Source: Gambelia wislizenii (Eukaryota; Chordata; Lepidosauria; Squamata; Crotaphytidae). Taken from it: a stretch of 64,000 nt of DNA. The position numbers were made by a program, and so were the translations under genes. Position 1 is the stretch's first letter, and each line of letters opens with the position of its first letter. Positions 45,901-57,144 of the stretch are shown piece by piece. Below the pieces are notes generated by a model. That model had not been told where the DNA came from, ran no database searches, and was given only the letters and a program-made list of their open reading frames with translations. Location of the stretch: NCBI GenBank assembly GCA_030847615.1, contig JAUMIR010000005.1, positions 243,574,645-243,638,644 on the forward strand, given 5' to 3'.

Positions 45901-48900
45901 GCAAACTACTTTTGGGAGGGAGTTCTAAAATCTGGGTGCCACTACCAAACAGACCATTCCTGCCAAGCACATCTCTGAACATGCTAGAACACAGAGGAGT
46001 GCTTCAGATGTTGAATGCAGCAATGAGAAGGAAGAAGAAAGTGAAGACCTCCTACTTTTCCTACCCCATCAGCCAGTTAGAACAGCATATATGACAAGAG
46101 ATGAAAGCATTTATTCAACAGTAAACCAGATAATCAGCTAAGGCCATGTGTTGTGTTCTGCCACACCAAAGGTTAGACTGATGAATACAGGAGACAGGGC
46201 TTTCTCTGTATTAGGACTTTGATTATGCAACTCCCTCCCAAGGGAAGGCAGGCTGTCTCCATCCCTGTTGAGCACCAGGTGGGTAGACAAAACTGTGTTT
46301 TTCTGCATGGCCTTTCACCTTTGAAAACCGGTTTTAAAATTGGCTTTGGGGGTTGTTTTTAATCTGCTCTTGAAGAATGTCAGCTTTTCAAAATGGTTTT
46401 TAATCTGTTTTATGATTTTATCTGTTTTATGGTAATCTGTTTCTGAGGCCTCCAAAGGTGGGGGGAAATGATAAATAAATACTGTAAACAAAATAACCTG
46501 CAACAAATTAGACCCAACTTTTGTTTAGTCCAGGATTTACTTGTGCAAAGTGGGCAGCAAGGGCCTTTGGGAAGCCCATAGAAGAGATAGTCCACTTTTG
46601 GAAACAAGATTGAATAAATCTTTGGCCTGATCCACCAGAGCTCTTTTGGATAACCCTCCTTTGTTTTTGTTTTCTCTCTCTCCAGCATCTATTATTTTCC
46701 TCCAAACAGCAGGATTTCACTTACAGTAGTTATAATTGCTGAATAGATGCATCAGTCTAATTCTGTTCTGTTTCCATTTTGTATATGTTCACTCCTGTTC
46801 CTGCATTAAACTACACTAATCTGCAAAATTTTTAAAAACCGTATTAAAATTTCCATTATTTTTGAATAGATTATTTTCCCCATGCTATCAATATGTTTTT
46901 TTCCATCTTGCCCAATAAAATATGCATTTTTACACACATTTTAACCTAAAATACATGTATGTTGAGATGAGAACCATATTGCAAAATTCACTGAAGGGCA
47001 AAAAATGTTGGATCACTGCATTTTAACCCATGCATTTGTCCAAGAAGTCTGAATTGTACAGGAAGCCTTTGAGCTTCTCTAGACATTGATAGACCTATTC
47101 TCAATAGATTTGTCTAATCTTCCTTTAAAGGGCATCAACCACAACTTGTAGCAGCTAATTTCATAAGATAATTGGTGTGAAGAAGTAATATCTTTTATCT
47201 GTTTTGAATCCAGTACCAATTAGTGTCACTGGATTATCTCAAGTTTCTGTGTTATGAGATGAGAGGGAGAAAATAAATGGTCTAGATCCACTTTCTAGTC
47301 CAGTATCGTTTGAAATATTACAAATTTTCAGCATGTCCTACTCCGGTTGTCTTTATTCTAATTCAAAAAAGCCCGAGCCTTGAGCTTGGAAGAGGTGTGG
47401 GGTTTTTGAACCCAAACTGTCAGAACTCCCCAACCAACGAGGGCACTGACCATACCTGGTTGGGTCATTCTGAACATTGTATTCCCCAAAGGTAATTTTT
47501 CTAAGCTCTGTGTTAGCCTTGCCTCATATGGAAGTTGTCATAAACATTTACTCATTGGAGCTGTCCCTTATCTGTCGTTTCTCTGGGAGAGGAAAAGAAG
47601 CATTATATGGCATTCTCCAATAATAAAAAATCAAGCCAGATTACTGTGGGGTTGTCTAGATGGTGAAAAAACTCATAGAACTCGAGGAGAATACCTTTGG
47701 TCTCAAAGAGATCCCACATCATTTCACCACATTCAGAAGAAGGGGGGCCAAAAGTGCCAAATACTCTGTGAGAAAAGCCATTGTGTCTTTCCCCAACTTT
47801 TTTAAAATACTGTGATGGAAATGCACATTCCTGCTTATTGGGACAACCAATTCGCTTCAATGTGCTTTCCTGATAAGAGTGGAAGTGGAAAGCTGATTGG
47901 TAAGACATGTGTAGGAGGTGGAGCTTGCTGGCAAGGAAGCACCCAGAACTGCCATATTGGATTTTCGCCATAGCAATTGTGCACTGAGATGATGAAACAG
48001 TGTTGTGGTTTTTTGGTCCTGTTTATTTAAGCAGAATATTGCACTTTGTATTTGTTTTTGTTTTTGTTTTTTTTAAAAAATTGTTCAGTGGCAGCAACTG
48101 GTAACAATAAAAACATGAATAATTCAGTCACATCTACCATATTGATTCGCAAGCATGCCCACCTGAACATAAAAACCTGTGATCTTGGGGGGGGGGAACG
48201 TAGAGACAAATGAAAGACAACCAAATGCAATGAAGAAAGCTTCATAGGCTGGATGGCCATCTATTGGGAATGATTTGATTATGTATTCCTGCATGGCAGG
48301 GGGTTGGACTGGATGGCCCTTGAGGTCTCTTCCAACTCTACAATTCTATGATTCTATGATATGAAAGCTGCTGCGAACTGGCATTACTGCACATCAATCC
48401 ACTATTTTATTGCCTCATATAGACAGCCTTGAAATGCACTCTACATGAGTTTGTCATCAAAGAAACTTTGGAAGGTTCAGTTGATCCAGAATGCAAAAGC
48501 AAGGAAGCTAGCAGGCACATATCCATGAAATGACATTAACCCCTATCAGCACTGGTTGGCAACTTGCTTCTTAACACAGTTCAACATGCTGGCAATTTAA
48601 AGGCTTTTCAGCCCAAAATAGGATACTTGAGGTATCACCTCTTCCAGCTACCCACTTCTTAAAATCAGGCGCAGAAGGTCTTCTTCCTGTCCCACCTACC
48701 GTGGAGGCACAGGTGAGAGTGACAAGATAGGGCCTACTCAGTGGTGCACCACCATTTTGGTACAGTTCACTCCTGCTTTGGCTGTCTTTGGCCATTTGGG
48801 GGAGACTATTTTATTTTAGCAGGCTCTTGCCTTGTCAGGCAGGCACCTAATCACCTAAATGCAGACAAAGAAATAGAATGATGGTCCTGCCTAGTGGATT

Positions 48901-51900
48901 TTTGTGGAATTGATACCAGCAGATTTTTGGTGCTGAGCATTTGTACACTGGTAGAAATACATACACTCTGGGATCCAATCACTGGAAAAAGAAACTTAAC
49001 ATTTTAACATTTTATTGTTTCTAGGAACCCAATCAGAAATAGCTGAGAAGAGGAAATTCTAACTTGGTTTACCAAAACCCCTAGAGCTAGTTTCCATGAG
49101 TATCATGGAGACACGTGGCTACACTTCCCAAGGGAAAAGATAAGAAATGCCTTTTGAGAGAAGCAGTAGGTTGGAAGTAAAATCTAAGTGGTTGTCTAAG
49201 AGGGAGCCCTGGTGGTGCATTGGTTAAATGCCAGTACTGCAAGCCACCACATTGCAAGCTTGTTCCCAGAGGGCTCCAAGCCTTCCATCCTTTCATAGGT
49301 TGGTAAAATGAGGACCCAGCTTGTGGGGGCAATTAACTAACACACATTGGAAACTGCTTAATGAAGTATAGATGTGTAAATTGCTATTGCTTAAGCAATT
49401 TGTAAGCCACTCTGGGAGCCTTTGTGGCTGAAGAGCAGGGTAAAAATACCTAAAATAAGTAGATGATGAAAATACTCCTCACAGAATGCGACTAGAATAC
49501 CGTTTGTCCTAACATGCCACGAATGAGATTCATGATATTTGGAAGGGGGGGGGACCTCAATCTACTGAAGAGGGAAAGCCTTTGCGAATTTCCCTGAGGT
49601 TTTTAAAATAATGCATGGACATGCACATTATCGCACATCTGGACATCCAATTCGGGACACTGCACATTCTGGGTGAGAGCAGAAGTGGTGAGTGGATTGG
49701 TCGACTATGCGGGTGCTGGTTGAGCTTGCCAGCATGGAAGTGGCTGGAAGTGCCATTTTCACATTTTCTGTTATTGAGTGTGTGCTTTTTTGCAGCATTG
49801 GGGTGAACAAAAAGATTTTTATAAACAGAAGGTTGTACTTGCGCATCTTTGATTTACAAGTTTTTTAAAAATATTGTGCAGCGGCGACAACACGTATGGA
49901 GAATAATAGCACATTGTACTTTTGGCCTCCATTTTGATTCACAGGCATGGCTGCATGTGCCCTTCACACATGGATAGCTTTACATACCAAAAGACTGTAG
50001 AGACAAATGAGGGCTGCTTTGAATTTGCGGTGATGTGCACCAATCTTCATTATATCTTCTCATCTAGACAACTACTAAGAACTGCAATGTACATATCAAC
50101 GAAGAGAAAAAGAGGGAGATATACCTAGGTCTACCTGCATATATTTCTGCTACTCCCATGCATCAGTTTGCTTCTCTTGTTACAAGCACTGGGGCTCAGC
50201 ACTCCCTGAAAAGGAAATTTCCAGAGTCATGGTGCCACCTCCAGTATCCACCAATTAGCTATCATTAAAGTTATCTTCCTTAGATTATAGGATGAAATAT
50301 ACACTAAATGAATGCAGGAATTTGTAGAAAGGGAGCAATATATGGGATGTTCTGAACATGTCAAATTTGTATAAGGGCTGGTTGCTAAAAATACAGTAAA
50401 AATGAATCTTGTTCTTGGTCAACGATGCACTTTGAGATAAGCCATGATGTCAGTGAGAGTAGGGAACAAAAGAGCACAGTGAGCTTGCAGAGAAAAGAAA
50501 AAGTGAGATGGGGAAGCAAGAAGAAAGATAAAAGTCAGATTCAAAGGTTCATGCAATAGCTAAGTTGCCACTACACATTGCTTCTCCAAGGTTGGAAGGA
50601 ACATCTTAAATTCAGCTTGAGGTTCATAAGCAAGGCCCTGGTTTCTAGTTAATGGATTGAGAGCAGAAAAGGGTTTAAGAGGTTTTGCTTGTGAATGTTT
50701 AAAACCTCTTCAAATCTCCCAAGGGATAATTATGAAAGAGGAGGGCAGTGAAATCCACTTCTGAAGGAACATCTGATGCTCAGTGGCCCTGAGAAAGACT
50801 TCACGGTAGAAAGAGTGAGCCAAGAAAAAAAAAAATCTAAAAGCCAAGATCCTACATTGGAGTTGTGTAGCATAAATCTCCACATGTAAGGTTGTGCATT
50901 GAGTGTGCTATGCAGCTCTTGGGCTGAATGGCAACAATGTACACTGAATACACATATGCAGCCGCACATGCCCAACAAGCATTTGCAGCTTCATGCACCT
51001 GTGCATCTGCATGCAAAATGGCACTGCATGCATAATGCCATTTGTACAACCTCGAACTGAATAAGATGTTCCTGTGATGTCATGGGCTTTTGGTGTAAAA
51101 TGTTGTCTAATTTACTATATACTGTATATTAAGGTGTATGAGGTATGGAGCTGTGTATGAGGTAAGGAGGGGAGTAAGAGAATGGAGTGTCAAGAGAGAG
51201 TGGTGTTACCATGCCCTACACCCCTCCCTATAATATCTCATAATTCAGCAATATTGGACATGTCAAGGATCTAGTAAACCAGGGTAAGCCAGAATGAAGT
51301 CAAATGGAGGTCACAAGGACCTAGGAAGGTGTTGTGGAGAAATACACACCTAGGACAGGATTAAGCAAAGCCCATAGTAAACACCATTATGGAGATATAT
51401 GCTAATCCCCTCTTGGACCCCTTGGTGATGAGTCACATCATAAACAAACACATGACCTACTCAACCCAATATCACCAGGAAAGATCCCTCTGTACCCTTC
51501 CTGCCCTACAATATGATACTGTCATACACCAATCGATTCTTATCTCTCAGCCATAAAGAGCAATCGGCAGAGTTTGGGTTTCCTTTGTTTAAACAGTGGG
51601 AAACCCATTTAAGCTTTGTTCTAAGTCCAAATACCCCTTCAGGACATGAAATACAGTCTGTCGTTCTGTTGGCACACCCCTGGATAGAAGCTTCCAGTGC
51701 CAACCTCAGACTTCCATATGAGTTCTTAGCTCTACTTCAGTCTAGTAATTATTGCTCTATTTCCAGAACTTGTTCCTCTGTTCAGCCTTTCTACTTTAAA
51801 CTCTTAGTTAGCCTTGTGTGGTTTTTGTGAGAGTGTATTGCATGTCTAAATGCTTCCATGTTATTTTCCAATAAAACCAATTTTATTTCATTTCTACTGG

Positions 51901-54900
51901 AGTCCACTGCAGTTAGTACTGGTATACACAGGTGCAAAGATCTTGAAGTTACCCAGTCTCTTGTAGCCTTCTATTTGAGCTACTCATAATTACCCCAAAT
52001 AGTAATATAGTTCTGACATCACAAGTGGAGTCCAAAAGCACCCCACCTATTCGGGTAACAGTGGTGATTGGTGGAATGTCTAAGGGGATTTGAGTAAGGT
52101 TGGTGAATGAGAGTTGGGGTGACACTTGATATAGTCAGAGTAATTAGAAAGAAGAAATGAATGAAATGAGGATTAGGGTTAAGAGAGCCTGTCAGTCAGG
52201 TTTAAAAATTAATGAGTGGTGTTTAAGAGTCTGAATTAGTTAGGAGTGGAGCATGTGAGAAAGTGTGAGCTGTGTTCTAAATGTATTAAATAATTAATCT
52301 GTTTTGTTAAGTTCAGTTTCTGTTAATATTGTTTTTTGTATTTATATGCTTTTGGTCTTCAGGAACGCTATATATTAGAAAGCTTGGATTTAGACACAGA
52401 GTCTGTGGTTGTAGCAGTGAATAAATATGGGGAGAGGGGTATCCAGTGGGGATATAAGCTGCACAATATCTCACTCATGTACCTTGAGGGCATCTAGGAG
52501 GTCCCAGTTGGTAGACACAGCAATAGGATGGGAGGAGGAGGTTGTTACATTGGTGGTAGAGAGTCGGGGGGAGGGGGACAAGGCAAAGCCCTCAGCCTGG
52601 TGGTAAATGTGAAAGTGGTAAAAGTCTTCATATTTGGTGGCAGTGGAGGTTTAGGCAGAGTCTCGCACCTGACACACCTTTTGTGCCAGGTGGTAATCAC
52701 CCACAGTTCGGCATTGGACGCAAATGTCCAACTTGCTTCTATATAGGGAATGTATGCATGTGTGGGACATTAACAGGATTCCAGCCAAAGAATTTTGGGA
52801 TCTGCAATAGCAGAAGAAGAGGCATGATGCTATAGGGGGAAAGTTAGTTAGTCATTGTGAATGAGGCAATAATGCTGGATGATGGAGGAGGAAGAAGAGG
52901 AGGAGATGGTTCATCATTTAAAATCCCTTACTGTTATGGGCAGCTTTTCGTACTCCAGATTACCACCTGCATCGGGCAAGCTGTGAACCACTAACTGAGC
53001 ATCAAGAAGAGAAAGGGACTTGAAATGTTCCCCCTTGTCTATGAATGGTTATCTGATTAGAAGAATGTCTCTGCTGCTATTCCTACGTTTGAATTTCTGT
53101 ATTAGTCTGTATTAGTCTGTGTTAAGCTACATGGAGGATGCGGGAAGATTTTATCCCTTAAATCCACATGCCTTGGATCCATGTCTGGAAAAAAACTCAG
53201 CCCTTTGACAAACATAAGAATCAATGAACTCCATCCCAACATAACAGAAAACTTTTTAGGAATGTTTTGAACTCCATTTTAAAAAAGATAGAAACTTTCT
53301 CTCTCTCTCTTTTTTTTTTTTAAATCAGTCTCACTCTAAACCAGCCTTCCCCAATCTAGCACCCTCCAGTTGTGTGGGACTACAACCCCTATCATCCCCA
53401 GACAGCATAGCCGACAGTTAAACCCAACCAACCTGTAGACGTCATTGTGAAAGGTGTTATAGCTTCCTAGGGCAATCAGAGACCCCAGCCCTAAACCATA
53501 GGAGAAAAAGATCTGTGTGGCTGCATCCATCCAGACCTGTAAAAGAAGAAGATGACTAAAATTCTATAGGCTGAACATCATCTGTCTCAGAGACATCTGC
53601 ATTCTTATAGACTGCCCCATCTTGTTTAGAGTGGCAGGTGCTGATCATTGTGTGACTGCAGGATGCCACAAGCTGACCTACCTCCAACATTTTATCCCTC
53701 CTGATAGAATCATAACAAACCGTAGTATTCCTCTAGGTCTGGGGTAAAACTTGTGTGATCCATAGGCTGCATGCCTCCCCCAGGACCTTTTCTGAGGCCC
53801 CTGAGTCCTTCTATGTCCCACCCACCCCACCAAAAAGATTTGTAAACAAATGTTTATTCCTGCTCCAGGAATAACATTATCTCACCATACCCTCCAACAT
53901 TTCACAGATGAAAACCAGGACATATGTGGCCAAGCAACATCAGAGTGTGGTCAAGATTGCAAAGATATTAATGAGGAAACACAGAGAAGCTGCACCTGTT
54001 TGCTTTTGCCTGAGCTTACAGGGAAAGGCAAGGTTCCACTCCATCCTCTCATCTCCCCCCCCAATCATGGGTTGCGCTTTGAACTCAATTTGCAGCAATG
54101 AAAGTAAGCCAGAGACAAAAGTGGGAGGAGGAAAGAGAAACTGGGACAGGTTAAACATTAGGATGACAGAGGATTAATTGGGACTGTGAAATCTGGACAG
54201 CTGGAAGGCATGTTGATATAGCCTCCAAGGCAGGGATGAGGTAGCTCAGACCCTGGGGACAAATCTGACACACACATCCCGGGATTCTAATCTGGCCCTT
54301 GGGGATAGTTAATGGCTATTAGAAGTTGCTTTGGGCATAGTTCACTTGGAAAAGTGTCATATAAAGAAACTAATTCTATGATAGTGCAGATATTGAAAAG
54401 CTATTGGCATGCAGAGAAGTTACCAAGCAGTTCCACATGGCAGAATCCAGAGCCAGGAAATGTTACTTTTTTAGATGGCAACTCCCAGAATGGCCACTGG
54501 GCATGCTGGCTGGGGGGATTCTCTGAGTTGTTATCTAAAAAAGCAACTCTTCCAAGCAATGTGGCTGATTCAATTCTAGTAACAGCCCTGAGTGTTCTCC
54601 AGGGGGTCGTCTACACGGCAAAAACAAAACAACAACAACAAAAAAATAGTCTTCACACATTTCGGGCCAAAGTTGTTCTGTTCAGAATGAAGGGGGCAAA
54701 AATACCTTTGAAAAGCACGATAACTGCTTTTGCTATTTCCCCTAACTTTTTAAAAAATCTGCATAAGGATGCACACTATTGGTTGTCTGATCAACCAGGA
54801 ACCACCTCGAAACAGGGGCTCACAGCAGAGTGGAGATGCGATTGGTCAGACCTCAGAGGGGGTGGGCTTGCAAGGGATGCCTTGCAAAGCAGGATCCACC

Positions 54901-57113
54901 ATTGTTGTCAGGGCATACTTGGCAATCCCAGCGCTTTCCCCAATCCCGATTGTCCAGCTGCTTGCCTCCCGGCTTGTTGGCTTGCTTTCAGCCTTGCTCG
55001 CTTCTGCCTACCCAAGCAGCCCAACTTTTCCTGCTGCCGCCTGGCTGGGCTTGGCCTCCGTGACTGACTGATGGATGGCCGAGACCTTGGCTGCAGCAAC
55101 TGCAGTAGCCCGTCCCACTGGGCATCCCGACCCTCAGCAACTGCTGCGGCCGAGGACTCTGCCTCCATGACTGACTGAAGGGAAGGTTATCAGACAACAG
55201 CAGCAGCCACCCCATCGGAGCTACTGGTGGAAGGGGCATGGGGAAGGCTGGCTGCCTGGCTGACAGGAGGGAGCCTGGCTGGGGGTGCCCATGCAGAGTC
55301 AATCCTGGGGGGTATTGTGCTCCATCGGGGCCATTGGCCGTCCACCCGTGGCCCTATCACCAGACCGCTAACTGATCCCCCCCAGCTGTGTGAACTGCAA
55401 AATTGGTACTTTTTTGCATTATACACTTTCGTACAAAATCGTGTAAACAAATGGACACTGGAGCGAAAGGAAGGTAAGCTGACATTTTCTGCATTTAATT
55501 CTCCCTTCTAGCTGACCCCCAGGATTTAGAAACCATTCTTCTGGAAATGCTGATTTAAATGATTCAATTTCATTTTCCATGTTGGGTTGTAAGAACATGC
55601 TGGGACAATTGGCAGTTGTTGTACATAGCTGTAATTAGTTCCAGAGGGATCAGATGGAAATACAAACCTCAGACTGGGAGAGTTTGCTGAAATCTGGTGT
55701 GATGTAAAAGAGGATTCCGTCCTTGGCTCCTGGCAAGGTGACTCCACGAAAGAACAGAACAAACAGCATGAAGTAAGGATAAGTCGCTGAAAAGTACACA
55801 ACCTAGAGGAGAGAGGGAGAAAGAGAGAAATTATCAAGTGAAACTGAAATGGGTTTGCCCTCCAAAGATCTCTCAAAAGTCTTCTTTATAAATAATTTTG
55901 ATGCATGTTTTCTAGACATTCAATTGGTATGTGGATATTTGATTAATATTTATTTTCAGCATCTTACAGCTGAGGATTCTCTAGTAACTAGCAACATTTA
56001 ACATTTTCTGACAGTATCTGGTAAGTGACATACAGTCTCTCCTCTTTTGAACTTCTCTGATATTTGCTAGTCAGTACTGGGTGGTATTTGCCTCCTACCA
56101 TATAGTAGCTCACAGTGTTTGATAGTATTTACTAGGTAACAGTCTGCATTAGACAATACATGACAGCTGGCACGCAATAGCTGGTCAGCATTGGGTAGTA
56201 TGTGATATACAATAGCAGTCAGTATCTAATATATAGCTATCAGTGGCTGGAATCCTGTATGGTTCAGTGCAGAATAGTAGTTCTGCATGTGGACCTACAC
56301 TAGCCATATACTTTTCTCCCCACCCACCCTGGACTTACTGTACAGCCTCTGAAGCTTCTTCCTATACAGCCATTCTATGTCTTGTGGGGAGTAGGGAGGA
56401 TCAGAGCAGTGTCTAGTTATGTCCCTGTAGCCAGATGCAAAATGATTACATCAGCACTGAGATCTTCTGAGGTCATCTGAGGGTCTCAGCATTGCTGTAA
56501 TCATTTTGCATCTCACTATGGGGAGGTAGCTATATGATCCTCCATTCTACCTGCTTCCCATGAGGCATGGAAAGGCCTTGTAGGGGGAGCTTCAAAGGTT
56601 GTACAGTAAGTATGGGGAGGCTGTGGACATTGTAGAGGGAGGAAAGAAATGCCATCGTAAGCAATGCCCCAGGAAGGACAGATTTGTAAGGCAAACTTAT
56701 GTGTGTGTATGCCATAACAAGATGCCAACCAATATTTGAAAACCAAAAAGATGTTATACACCAGTAGTGAATATTTGATAATATCTGGCGTGCAGGTGGC
56801 AGTATTTGGCAGCAGACATGCAACAGCATTTAGTATCTGATCATATCAGAAGGCAGATTTTCAAAGGAATTTACAAAAATTTATACTGATGATCTTTTAA
56901 TCAAAACAGGCAGACTTCAGGTTGAAATGCCAAATTCCATTTCATAAATATGAATGTTCAATTTTGTGCTTAAAACGTCTCTACCCAAGTCTGATCATTT
57001 CAAAATCTGCACAATTTTCAAAATGCCAACATTTGCAAAATTCATTTCAGACCTTCTGAATGTAACAAATGAAGCATTAAATCAAGCCACAAGTGTTGGC
57101 CCAGAACAGTGTC

Positions 57114-57144
<31 letters not shown>

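Noticed and set aside
54312..55302. Long open frames on both strands, up to 251 codons, in a GC-rich patch
   Set aside because: Lie within the GC-rich MITE copy G inside an intron; composition-driven, no splice or domain evidence.
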